Shown piece after piece: positions 1 to 10,885 of a stretch of DNA of 64,000 nucleotides (position 1 is its first letter; each line of letters starts with the position of its first letter). Source of the DNA: Limnomonas spitsbergensis (taxonomy: Eukaryota > Chlorophyta > Chlorophyceae > Chlamydomonadales). The DNA is taken from assembly GCA_037349105.1 (NCBI GenBank), contig JAYJMM010000032.1, positions 1,640,501 through 1,704,500 on the forward strand. The letters run 5' to 3'. The notes beneath the pieces are model-generated. The model had not been told where the DNA came from. It was given only the letters and a program-made list of their open reading frames with translations, and did no database searches. Both the position numbers and the translations under genes were made by a program.

Positions 1-90
1 TTCTTTTGCTTGGACTTGAGAAAGTATGAGGCCGGCTGCCCAAGCCTAGAAAACTTGAAACACTAACACAAAGAAACAGCCTGGGTGCGC
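1..90. repeat. Dispersed repeat, copy 1
   Basis: About 90 bp sharing the core CTTGGACTT and GAGGCCGGC.GCCCAA.CCTAGAAA with 8732-8822. It may be a decayed mobile-element end or a duplicated gene 3' end; the second copy lies about 400 bp past the stop codon of the flanking gene. Confidence 0.65.
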
Positions 91-255
91 TTGTGGTCCT
101 CGTCGACAGCCGAGTAAAGGTACTCTTACTTTCCATTAAGAACACTATTCACGCTAACATATTCACACTGTTCCCACTTTCCATTTGTTCCTTCACTCCC
201 CCCTGTATTCATACTATTCATACTTTTCACACTATCGGTATTGACACTGTTCCAG

Positions 256-3200
256 GGAGCGGAGCTGGAGCGTAAGCTGGAGGCTAGGAAGACCGCGGCG
301 GCCCTCATGCTCTCGAGAATGGAGGTGAGCTCAAACGGGTTACGGGTTTAGGGTTTAGCCCTCATGCTCTCATGCTCTCGAGAATGGAGGTGAGCTCTAA
401 CGGGGAGAGAGAGGGAGGTGTGGAGGCGGGGTCAATGAGGGGTTTAGGGAGGAGGTGAAACTCCAGTGCCTCCCTGTTAAGAGAAATACTTAATTAGGGT
501 ACGAAAATGCTGAAATAGTTGAGTTTCAGGGCAGATTCTACAAATGGTTTGCTCTAGCACTTACCGCTGTCCACTATCTCATACGCGGACCTGCGTGATG
601 GATGCAGTGTACAGCTGGGTTTTATAAGTGTGTCCCTTTCCAAACACAGGCTGTCCCCATACCCTGTCCCTCCACACTTCCCGCTCCCTCCACACTTCCC
701 CCCCAGGATCGTCATCATGACCATATCCTCAAGGCCCTGACCTCAGACATGGCCGCTGCATTGGCCACCTCCCTGCCCCTCCACACTTCCCACTCCCTCC
801 ACACTTCCTCCCAGGATCGTCATCATGGCCGTACCCTTAAGGCCCTGGCCTGAGACATGCCCCAAATGGCTGCCTCCCTGTCCCTTCACACTTTCCCATC
901 CCTTCACACTTCTCACTCCCTCCGCACTTCCTCCCAGGACCGTCATTATGAACGTACCCTCAAAGCCCTGGCCTCAGACATGCCCGCTGCATTGGCTGCC
1001 TCCCTGGCCGGCCAACTGGGGGGCATCAGGAGCCAGGTGGATGGCATCAGTGAGGAGGTGGCGCTGGCCAACCGACAGATCAGCTACGTAGCAGAAGGTG
1101 GGAGGAGTGTGGAGGGCAGGGGGGGTATGAAACGGCAGGCTCTAATGCGAGCTCCGAAATCTGAATCCCTGGTTTCTGATCTTGAACTTCACACTGAACT
1201 CGCCTTTCAGGCGGGTCTGGACAGAAGGCTGCCTCCGTGATGCCGGATCTAGGTGACGACCAATCCTCAAACCTCATATTGAGCAGCCAAGGCCTCCGTG
1301 CTAAGCTGCACGCCATGGTGCTGGTAGATCCGGTGAGTGGATCTGCTGGTTGGGTCATGGTGCTGGTAGATCCGGTGGGTGGATCTGCTGGGAGAGTCAT
1401 GGGATTGATATATCCGGCGAGTGGATCTTCTGGATGGATCATGGTAGTGGTATATCCGGTGGTACCTCTGCTTGTTTGTAATCCACTAATTGAGTTCCCT
1501 TGCAGCTGCCACCCCACTCCTTTCCCCACCCCGCCTGCGCACTGGCCCACCAGCCTGCCCACCTAACAACCTAACCACCTGACCACCTACCAGCCCAACC
1601 CTCCTGCCTGCCCACCTAACCACATAACCACCTGACCACCTGACCACCTGGTGGCCCAACCTTCCGGCCCAACCACCTAACCACCTGACCACCTGACCAC
1701 CCGCCGAACCAACCCTCCTGCCCGACCACCTAACCACCTCACCACCTGACCACCTGCCGGCCCAACCCTCCTGCCCTCCCACCTGCCCACCTAACCACCT
1801 GACCACCTGCCGACCCAACCCTCCTGCCCTCCCACCGGACCACCCAGGTTCCGAAGCCCCCTCGTGCGACAAGCCCCCTGGCCCATGAGGGCGGGGCGGC
1901 AGGAGCAGTGGTCGTGCGGGACAGCACCCTGCCCTCCAGCACGCCCCCAGACGTCCTGGATCCCACACTCCAGGTGGGACCGGTCATGCTTATCACACAC
2001 ACTGTCACACAAAGTGTCATGTCATCACTGAATGCCATTGTGACACCAGAGTCACACATCAACATGACGCATTCCCTCACACTTTCCACACATGGCGCCA
2101 CACCACGTTCACACTTCATCACACGTTCTGGATATTTCTTTACGCTTCACACTTAACCTGGATGCCTGCTCCCCCGCCCCTGCTTCCCTTGCTCCGACAC
2201 AGGACGCCCGCCACCCCGTTCCCACCGACGACGTTGCCGTGGCGGTCGGAAGGGCCATCTTGGACTCCCTGAAGAGGGCACGCCTGCTGCAGGGTGGGGC
2301 AGGGCAGGAGGGGCGTGCAGCGGCCGCACAGGGGCAGCCGGCATCGTCGGCCGTGGCCCGGTCCGTGGGGCTGGCCGTCCTGGACACCCTCAAGCGGGGT
2401 CACCCACCTCCAGGGCCCACCCACTGGGCCCACCCGCCACCAGGGCCGAGCTCCACTGATCCAGGGGCTCTCCTTAAGGTACTGTCAGCCTGGCTTTGGC
2501 CCAGGCTGCGCTGTTTCCTTAACTCTCATACCCCCCACGGGGCAAAGCTTTCTTTCTTTCCCCTAGCCTGGCACTAGGGCTGATGTTTTGTTGTACGGCG
2601 CTAGTGTTGGTACCGGTGAAAAGCCCGTTTCGGGGCTGGCGGTGGGATGAGGGAAACAAAGGCACGACAAGGGGTCAATCGCCGGGTGCCCATGCTCATC
2701 GCACCTGTCGTTTGCTTTGCTTGAACTCTATGGATGGAAGTTTGATATTACTCAAGTAGCTGAGGAGTTAGGCTGGCTGAAGTGTGAGGATGGTCGAAGT
2801 GTGATGCCTTGCCTGCCCAATGTCCACACCCAGAGGAGGACAAAAACGCCAATGACCGTGCTGTCACTCTTTGAGTCACTATTTTCCATACTCATGTTGC
2901 GCGCCATACCAATCTTACTGGCACTGCCTCCTCACACCAGCTCAGACCATCAAGACAGGTCCATACACTTGTTCCACACTTTCTTCACACCCTTTCCACA
3001 CCAGATGGTCGGCGCCTCTGTGCTGGAGTCCTTGCGGATTCAGCGGCCTGATGGCGCGCTGCTGGCCCCCGTGGAGGTGCCCTCAGGCCTGGCCCACGCT
3101 GTGGGGGTGGCGGTCATGGACTGCCTGGCTGAGCGCCAATGGCAAGAAAATGTGAGACATTATTCGAAACCGGATTTTGAATTCATGCGTGTGTGTGTGG

Positions 3201-6200
3201 GGGGGGTATATCGGGTTGTAGCGTTGTGGGGGTGGGAGGGTGTCGGTCATGGGTTGCCAGGCAGAGCGCCAATGGCAGCAGAATGTGAGGCATGATTCAA
3301 ATTAGGATTTGAATTCATGTGTGGGGGGCGTGTAGGGCGTTAGCATTGTGGGGGTGGCTGTCATGGACTGCCTAGCAGAGCTCCGTTGCATTCGAGTTCG
3401 TGCGTAACTGCATATTTTCATGACGGCGTGCCCTGCAAAGACCTGCAGCATCGCGTCTGATTTATGGATCATTCTTTAAAGGTTGGACGTGTTTATGGAT
3501 TTCGAAAAGCTCATGACACACACGCAGTCACACATTCCTGCTCACACACCCAGCCCCTGCTGCCACTGCTCTTTCTAATATCTAGCACGAGGAACACCTC
3601 TACCACACACGCACACCCTCTATATTTTTGTTTTTCCGTTGCACGCCTCATGCATGTGCTGCAGCTGCTATCCGTCTGTCACTACTTCATACATGTCGCC
3701 TGCTGCTACCTCCTCCTTGCCACTACTTCATACCTCCTCTCTGCTGCTGCTGCTGCTGCTGTTGCTGCTACTGTGCTACTACTGTTGCTTATACTTCATG
3801 CCTCCTCTCTGCTGCTGCTACTGCTGCTGCTGTCAGGGTGGGCTGGGGGTCCTAGGATCTGCCGTGTTGGATTCCATGGAAGAGGCGGCTAAGAGCAGGG
3901 TGCGGGCCAGCGGGGCAATGCTGCTAGCGCCCGGCCAGCCTCCACCACCACCCATGCGGTCTCGGAGCCAGGTGAGCAACAGACGTGTGGTTCTGGAGCC
4001 AGGTGAGTGGTAGGTGTGTGGTCCCAAAGCCAGAAGAGTGGGAGGAACGTGGTTACAGAGCCATGTGAGTGGTTGCGTTTGGTTTCGGAACAAGCCGGTG
4101 TATATGATGTGGTTCTGGAGCTAGGTGTGTGTGAGGAATGCTGTATATTCTCAATATATGCACCCCTGGGCCTTTCCATGTCCTTTTCCATTGAGTATCC
4201 TATCCCACACTCAAACCACCTCAACCACTGTCACCGCACCATCACCCCCATCCACCTCACCCACCCCGATTTAGGTTGTCCAAGCTGTTGGTGCTGCAGT
4301 GTTGGATAGCATGCACCCCGAACAGGCAGGGGGGCCGCCACGCCCTCCTGGCTTGGAAGCCTCGGTTGGGGCAGCGACATTGGTGGAAATGCGGCAACGC
4401 AAGCTGCAAGAAAGAAAGGTGCGTGAAGGGTGGAGTGGCCATTCTAAATTCAAATTCAAATTGATGGGCGTGGACATTAAGAGAGGATAATGGGTGTGTG
4501 GGGTCGCGGCGAATTTTGAATTTGAACATTCGAATGTTGATGTGTGGGCACAAGCATCAGATGAAGACGAGGAGTACCGGGTGCGGTATGCATGCTTAGT
4601 TTGGCGGTCCGGCCAACTCAGTATTTAAATGCAAACATTTGGAATGTTGACCATGGTTGCAAGCTTTACGAGGCAAAAGTGATTTGAACCACTTTCAAAT
4701 TACACAGGCAGCGCCAGCCATTGTCGGCTGATACTTCCACACGTCTCCACACCTTTCAAATCCCACAGGCAGTGTCGGCTGTTGTCGGTGAGGCTGCCAT
4801 GGACGCCCTTATAAACGCAAGGCAGCTGGGGGGCTTCACGACCCGGCCACCGCCCGTCCCTGCGCCCGCGCCCTCTGCCGGCGTTGTGGAGCTGAACGCC
4901 TCCACGCTTCGGCAGCAGCTGGAGGCCCTGCTCAACAGGAAGCAGGCGGACTCGGAGCGTGTGAGGTATCAGGTGTGAACGGGGTATGAACAGCAATCCA
5001 GGAAGCCGATCTGGAGGTTGTGAGCTGTCGATCAATGTTGGATATAGCTAGGGGATATAGCGAATTGATGTGTGAAATTTTTAGTTTCTTCCAAATAAAA
5101 AGGTACAGACAAATACAGTAAGGTATGAACACTTCACTCCACTCCAGCAGGCAGGTTCATAGCGGGATTCATAGCCGGATTCATAGCGGGATTCATTGTG
5201 CATACAGTGTCAGACATGGACAGGCCAGCCGGCTTGGGAGGCCGGAGGGTTGTGTGTCAAGGGAAGGGCTTCGGGTGTAAATCTTTCAAGGTATCAGTCA
5301 GGTATCTGTTCTAGGTTGTTGACTGGGATGCAGGGGTCACCGCCTGGGTGTGAGACGTCAGCGTCCGCATGTTTTGATGATGAACAGGTTTGTAATTTTG
5401 CATTGCCGGTACCGGTGTGGGCGATATGATGGTCCAATGCGCCTTGGGGGGCGCCCAGGACATTGACAAATTGAATGAAAGTGTGGAACACAGGTGTGTG
5501 GTTTGTGAGAAGCTGCGGCAAGAATCGCAAGATCACCTGCCTGACGCAAGGGTGCGCCAGCAGGAGCGTTAGGCTGGATTGTTTATGTGGGAGAGGTTAG
5601 GGATGACGGGAGATGTAGCATTATCAGTTGTCAGATAGGGATGACGGGAGATGTAGCATTATCAGTTGTCAGATAGGGATGACGGGAGCTGTAGCATTAT
5701 CAGTTGTCAGATAGGGATGACGGGAGCTGTAGCATTATCAGTTGTCAGATAGGGATGACGGGAGCTGTAGCATTATCAGTTGTCAGATAGGGATGACGGG
5801 AGCTGTAGCATTATCAGTTGTCAGATAGGGATGACGGGAGCTGTAGCATTATCAGTTGTCAGATAGGGATGACGGGAGATGTAGCATTATCAGTTGTCAG
5901 ATAGGGATGACGGGAGATGTAGCATTATCAGTTGTCAGATAGGGATGACGGGAGATGTAGCATTATCAGTTGTCAGATAGGGATGACGGGAGATGTAGCA
6001 TTATCAGTTGTCAGATAGGGATGACGGGAGATGTAGCATTATCAGTTGTCAGATAGGGATGACGGGAGATGTAGCATTATCAGTTGTCAGATAGGGATGA
6101 CGGGAGATGTAGCATTATCAGTTGTCAGATAGGGATGACGGGAGCTGTAGCATTATCAGTTGTCAGTTGCCTAATGCGGCAGTGTGAAAGCAGGGGTAGT

Positions 6201-8326
6201 GGCCTGGATTGTTCATGTAGGAGAGGTCAGGTATGACGGGAGCGCAGTGCGACATCCTTGGGTCTCGGTTGCCTGATGCCAAGGTGCACCAACACTGTCC
6301 CCACCCTGTCCTGAACCCAGGCTGAGGCCGTTCCTGGTAGTTGATTCCACCATCTCAATCAAGCCAACTTATCACCCATACTGAATTTCCATCCCCTCAC
6401 CCTCTCCCCCTGTCCTGTACCCAGGCTGAGGTGCATGAGGTGGACGACCGCGGGACTGACCCGATGCAGCAGCTGGCAAATGAGGCGCGGGCAGAGGCCC
6501 ACAGAAGGCAACAGACCTTTCACTCCCAGATCGCGTTCCCGGTCGCCACAGGGCCACAGCAGCAACAGCAGCAACAGCCACCATCACAGCAGCAGCAACA
6601 ACAGCAGCAACAGCAGGGTTCTAGTGGCGCCCCACCTCCCGGCGCCCAGACTACTACAACTGTTGCGGGTGCAGCTACAGCAACTACAGGCACCAATGCT
6701 GCTACTGATGTTCATACAACGGCTGCTACTGCTACTGCCGGGGAGTCAGGCGCCGCTCCTCCTCTGAACCAGGACTCAGCCTCTCCTGCTGCTGCTGCCG
6801 CAGCTGATGCAGCTAGGGCAGCTGCGGCTCCCTTTGGGAGCAACCAATCCAAATTTGTGGCGGCAGCCAAGGCCATATATCGAGCGGATGCAGCTGCAGC
6901 TGCGGCTGCGGCTGCTCCTTTCGGAAGCAAGCAGAATACTGCTACTGCTGTGAGTCCTCCCGCTGTTGCAAGCAGGTTCTTGGGACCCAGTGCTGGTCTC
7001 CCTCCATTCCCCGCGTCCAGTCCAGCGGGTCCGATGGGGGAGTCACTGTCCGCATGGGGCTGTGAGGAGGAGGAGGAGGAGAAACAGGGGAGGAGGGGTG
7101 CTGTGTTGGTAGGAGGCAGCGCCCCCAGAAGGGATGGAGGGGGAGGTCTGCCGTCTCCACGCCGAGCAGGACCCCTCGGGGAGACGCCGCTGGCATGGGG
7201 CGGCGGTGACAGCGATGAGGAGCTGGGGGGAAGGGGGCGTGTTTGGCGAGGCAGCGCTCCCCACAGGGAGGACAGGGAGGACAGGGAAGGGCTGCCTTTG
7301 CTCAGCCAAGCTGGGCCCCTAGGGGAGTCGCTGTCAGCCTGGGACGGTCAGGAGGAAGAGCTGGAAATGACGGCGGCAGCAGGGAGGCGGAATCTGAGTG
7401 ATCGAGGAGGAGTGCAGCAGCCATGCGGGGGCAGGAGAGGAGGTGGGGTGGAAGGGCGGGCAGTGCTCGCTCCTCAACTCATGCTTCGAGGGAGCAGCCC
7501 AGTAGCTGCGAGCCGGGATCACCATGGGCATGGCGGTGTGCATGGGCACGGGCATGCACATGGCGGTGCACATGCATGGACAATGCATGGGCTTGCTGGC
7601 AAAATGGACAGTGGGCATGCGCATGGATCAGCCATGCGCTCGTCTAACGCCCATGCAAGCAGCCAGGCACCATCCCCTGCTTTCCCCACTGCCCCTTTGC
7701 CCGCCGGTGCGCCGCCACTGACCGCCTTGACTCGAGCACGGGCCCAAGTCACAGTGGGAGACGAGCCTGCAGACAGCGGCCACGCATGGGCTCATCCTCT
7801 GGGCCTGCATGGGGCTGCTGCTGCGCCTTTAGCACGTACTTCCACACCTGCAGCACGTACTTCTACGCCTGCCGCTGCTAATCCTGCCCCTGCTGAAGGC
7901 CGTGCTGCGGCTACTGCCCCTGCTCCTGATGCTAGTTGGGCAACAGCCGGTGTGGGTTCCTCCTCCTGTCTTTCAGCCACTCCCCCCTACAGTGCCCTAT
8001 CCCGGGGGACCTACGGCGCCAATGGCCAGGAGGGTGCCAGCAGTACCAGTCAGCACAAGGGCAGCAGTACAGGACGGCACGGTGCCAGCAGTACGAATAT
8101 GTACAACTGCAGCAGTACAGGCCATAACAAGGGCGATAATGCAGACCCGTGGGGTGCTGCGGCTGCAGTGGCTTTGGCTCCCTTATCCAGGCTACAGGGT
8201 GATCGGGGCGCACCCGGGAGGGTCGTTGCGGCGCGGAGTGCGGTTCAGCAGCCGGGCGCAGCGGCGGGGCATGAGGTGCATGCGGCTGCTGCCAGGCCTC
8301 CCCTGCCGAGCTTCAGGAGGCAGTGA
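256..8326 (+). CDS. Unrecognised protein with repeated VGxAVLDSL motif and low-complexity C-terminus (5' end outside window)
   Basis: I infer 11 exons with consistent phases: 256-324, 938-1097, 1211-1332, 1848-1973, 2203-2478, 3005-3151, 3837-3971, 4275-4418, 4769-4972, 5459-5551 and 6425-8326 (TGA), giving 1125 codons in the window. Exon 1 here encodes a charged helix (ELERKLEARKTAAALMLSRM), so coding must continue upstream. The middle exons carry seven copies of a short amphipathic motif: AVGRAILDSL, SVGLAVLDTL, MVGASVLESL, AVGVAVMDCL, VLGSAVLDSM, AVGAAVLDSM and VVGEAAMDAL. The last exon encodes polyQ, polyA, three AGPxGExxxAW-acidic repeats (about 7015-7365) and a His/Gly-rich stretch (7520-7620). 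I do not recognise the family; a coiled-coil or centriolar-type scaffold is only a guess. The donor of the 4769 exon could instead be at 4960. Confidence is in the exon chain, not the function. Confidence 0.72.
301..400 (+). repeat. Donor-spanning duplication (57 bp apart)
   Basis: The exon end CTCTCGAGAATGGAG followed by the donor GTGAGCT occurs at 310-331 and again about 57 bp downstream, so the intron starts with a second, intact copy of its own 5' splice site. Confidence 0.8.
660..1000 (+). repeat. Acceptor-spanning triplication
   Basis: Three copies of a pyrimidine-rich tract, CAG, and the exon start GA(T/C)CGTCAT begin their exon-like part at 707, 815 and 938. The second copy has an in-frame TGA in the exon-like part, so I take the third as the real exon start. 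The first reads in frame into the second and then stops. Confidence 0.8.
1314..1465 (+). repeat. 42-bp tandem repeat spanning an exon end and its 5' splice site
   Basis: Units start at 1314, 1356, 1398 and 1440, exactly 42 bp apart. Each has CATGGTGCTGGTAGATCCG (or a variant) followed by GTGAGTGG, GTGGGTGG, GCGAGTGG or GTGG. The first unit is the exon end and donor; the rest are intronic copies. Confidence 0.88.
1560..1845 (+). repeat. Degenerate CCACCTAACCACCTGACC array
   Basis: Tandem, degenerate units built on CCACCTAACCACCTGACC and CCAACCCTCCTGCC fill most of the intron up to the acceptor at 1847. I see no coding potential. Confidence 0.85.
3095..3400 (+). repeat. Donor-spanning repeat, about 122-bp unit, three copies
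   Basis: The exon end GTGGGGGTGGCGGTCATGG through CGCCAATGGCAAGAAAAT and donor GTGAGAC recurs from about 3221 (CGCCAATGGCAGCAGAAT, GTGAGGC) and partly from 3343. The second copy keeps the donor; the third breaks off after the exon-like part. Confidence 0.88.
3730..3836 (+). repeat. TGC microsatellite before an acceptor
   Basis: Duplicated runs of (CTG)n with CTTCATNCCTCCTCTCTG between them form the pyrimidine-rich tract before the acceptor at 3836. The same segment (CACTACTTCATAC) is repeated three times from about 3680. Confidence 0.75.
3955..4140 (+). repeat. Donor-spanning repeat, about 30-bp unit
   Basis: The exon end TCTCGGAGCCAG with donor GTGAGC is followed by about four decayed copies (TCTGGAGCCAG-GTGAGT, CCCAAAGCCAG-AAGAGT, ACAGAGCCAT-GTGAGT, TCTGGAGCTAG-GTGTGT). 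At least two keep a plausible GT donor. Confidence 0.85.
4690..4800 (+). repeat. Acceptor-spanning duplication (61 bp apart)
   Basis: TTTCAAATTACACAG-GCAG at 4693-4711 repeats the true acceptor TTTCAAATCCCACAG-GCAG ending at 4768. The exon start (GCAG..TGTCGGCTG) is duplicated as well. Confidence 0.8.
5596..6170 (+). repeat. 38-bp minisatellite, about 15 copies
   Basis: Unit TAGGGATGACGGGAG(A/C)TGTA followed by GCATTATCAGTTGTCAGA, 38 bp, nearly identical between copies; the A and C variants occur in blocks. It lies in the last intron of the first gene. Decayed copies of the exon end and donor region (GCCTGATGCCAAGGTGC, near 6270) lie just after it. Confidence 0.95.
6300..6440 (+). repeat. 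Acceptor-spanning duplication (104 bp apart)
   Basis: CCTGTCCTGAACCCAG-GCTGAGG ending near 6327 repeats the real acceptor CCTGTCCTGTACCCAG-GCTGAGG, whose AG is 6423-6424. Confidence 0.82.
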
Positions 8327-9630
8327 GGCTAGCAGTATAATTTATCCCCGACTGAAGAAGGCAGTGGGTCTAGCCTGACCTGGCTTTGAGGGCAGGGTCG
8401 CAGGGCAGCTGGCGTTACCTGGCTTGCCCAGGAGGTTTAGGAGGCAATGAGGGACCTAGTTTAAAGAGCAGTGAGGCTTTTAGTTTCTGGGGCATGCGGG
8501 CTATAGAAGGCCGTGAGGCTGGTTAGCTCATTAGCTGGACCTGGTGGACCCTGGCCTCTTTGCGGAGAGGGCTTCTGGGCAGGTCCCGTTGATGACATTA
8601 CCAGTATGTAGGATTGCTATTTCTTGGATTCTGTTTTTAGTCCATTTGGTAACAGCGGTTCTTGGTGTCGCTCATACCGTATCCCTGGACTGATGCAGCG
8701 TCAAGACTGGGCATCGGATGTTCCAGGATTTTTTCCTTTACTTGGACTTAGCAAGCTGTGAGGCCGGCCGCCCAAACCTAGAAATTGAAATTGTAAGACA
8801 CAGTGGCTCAAGGGTGCACATGATCCACACTTTCCAAATGTACTGCACCTGACTCCAGCCTCCGGCGGGCCCATGCTGCGAGCCGCGCCAGCAACAGAGC
8901 GTTGGTTTTGTCTTCCTTTTTCCTCTCTTGTTTTATTTCACGTGACACCGAGGGGGGGGGGCAAAAAACAAAGAAAAACACCCCATCCTCGAAAAGTATA
9001 GAGCTTGACGAGAGCTTTCCATATCTGGTCTTAAAATTCCTGAAGGCCCAACAGTGGCTGAGGTACAGAGAGCCAAACAATGAGGATTCGTAGATTTTAC
9101 AAAAGCTTTTCGAATAACATCTCAGTCCCGAGGAACTGCATGGTATGAAGATCTCAGTGCATAGGTTAGGGTAAGGGCTTTCCAACGAGCCCCTATGCAT
9201 GGTCAACGTAAAGTACCCGGTCAACGCATGTCAAACTAGGAGGGGGGGGTCCAAGCCCCTAAAAACGTTTGCATTTTTTCATGAAGCCGAGATAACCTCC
9301 CAAAAGTCCTTAGGTGCAACTCCCATGTCAAACGGATGAGTTTTAGAGAATTAGGGGGGATGGGGTCCCTATTTCTTTTCTGCCCCCCCCCCCTCCCATG
9401 ACACTTCCGTATTAGTGACAGTTGCGTATCGCCTCCTTTCCCCATTCCGGGATTCCCGACTTTCCGGGAATATTGACTCTTTGAAAGCAGTTAGCATGTA
9501 ACACGCATAGTCTAGCCACGGGCACGCTCCCGCAAATAAAGTGAAGGAAAGTTCTACCAAATCTCTTGTTTTACTGGATTTAAAAGCCAAATGAGCAAAG
9601 CAAACACAACAGCAAATATGCTGTCAAGTA
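8327..9630. other. Intergenic region, no gene seen
   Basis: Follows the stop codon of the first gene. Apart from the dispersed repeat at 8732-8822 I find no reading frame with algal-type codon use, no splice-site pairs and no RNA gene. Confidence 0.5.
8732..8822. repeat. Dispersed repeat, copy 2
   Basis: Same orientation as the copy at 1-90, roughly three quarters identical by eye, ending in GGGTGCAC versus GGGTGCGC. It contains TGTAA, the usual chlorophycean poly(A) signal, so it could be the 3' UTR end of the upstream gene. Confidence 0.65.
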
Positions 9631-9633
9631 TGC

Positions 9634-9985
9634 TCCTTCTTATGTTGTAAAAATAGATGCCACATATGGTAGCAGCCAAATAACAGCCAATATTGGAACC
9701 GATCACTCGCAGAGCTCCCGATTTCAAAATGATACAAACCAATGGGAACAACGGTGTGAAATGAGCCCGGCTCCCATGTCCTCCTTCATGTCACACCATG
9801 CACCTCCATAGCTCAGCCAGCCCATAGCTCTTGATGTAATAAAAATAGCAGCCAAATGACAAACAATATTGAAACCAAACACTAGCAGCTAGCTCCCGAT
9901 TTCATCAATAATACAAACCAATACCGGTGTGTTATGTGCCTGGTTCCCATGTCCTCCTTCATGTCACACCATGCGCCTCCATAGT
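9634..9985. repeat. Diverged direct duplication, about 173 bp apart
   Basis: 9634-9812 and 9832-9985 share AAAAATAG, AGCAGCCAAAT, CAATATTG, CTCCCGATTTCA, ATACAAACCAAT and CCATGTCCTCCTTCATGTCA in the same order. The right copy abuts the 12-bp array. Confidence 0.85.
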
Positions 9986-10020
9986 CCCCAGGGTCATGGC
10001 CCTCTGCTGTCCATGCCATC

Positions 10021-10862
10021 AATGCAATCCATATCCTTGCCCATATCCTAGCCCATATCCTAGCCCATATCCTTGCCCATATCCTAGCCCATATCCGTGC
10101 CCATATCCTAGCCCATATCCTAGCCCATATCCTTGCCCATATCCTAGCCCATATCCGTGCCCATATCCTTGCCCATATCCTTGCCCATATCCTTGCCCAT
10201 ATCCTTGCCCATATCCGTGCCCATATCCTTGCCCATATCCTTGCCCATATCCTTGCCCATATCCTTGCCCATATCCGTGCCCATATCCTTGCCCATATCC
10301 GTGCCCATATCCTTGCCCATATCCTTGCCCATATCCTTGCCCATATCCTTGCCCATATCCTTGCCCATATCCTTGCCCATATCCTTGCCCATATCCTTGC
10401 CCATATCCTTGCCCATATCCTTGCCCATATCCTTGCCCATATCCTTGCCCATATCCTTGCCCATATCCGTGCCCATATCCGTGCCCATATCCGTGCCCAT
10501 ATCCTTGCCCATATCCTTGCCCATATCCTTGCCCATATCCTTGCCCATATCCTTGCCCATATCCTTGCCCATATCCTTGCCCATATCCTTGCCCATATCC
10601 TTGCCCATATCCTTGCCCATATCCTTGCCCATATCCTTGCCCATATCCTTGCCCATATCCTTGCCCATATCCTTGCCCATATCCTTGCCCATATCCTTGC
10701 CCATATCCTTGCCCATATCCTTGCCCATATCCTTGCCCATATCCGTGCCCATATCCTTGCCCATGGTCCTCTGCTGTCTCCCGCTCATATCCTTGCCCAT
10801 ATCCTTGCCCATATCCTTGCCCATATCCTTGCCCATGGTCCTCTGCTGTCTCCCGCTCATAT
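10021..10862. repeat. 12-bp satellite CCATATCCTTGC, over 60 copies
   Basis: Units are CCATATCCTTGC with CCTAGC and CCGTGC variants from 10027 to about 10770. Two interruptions by GGTCCTCTGCTGTCTCCCGC at 10765 and 10834 flank four more units. Because 12 is divisible by 3, frames stay open (PYPC on +, MGKD on -), but I judge these non-coding. Confidence 0.96.
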
Positions 10863-10885
10863 CCTCACATGGTCCCAGCATTGTG

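Noticed and set aside
5596..6170. CRISPR array
   Set aside because: Direct tandem units with no unique spacers, in the intron of a nuclear gene.
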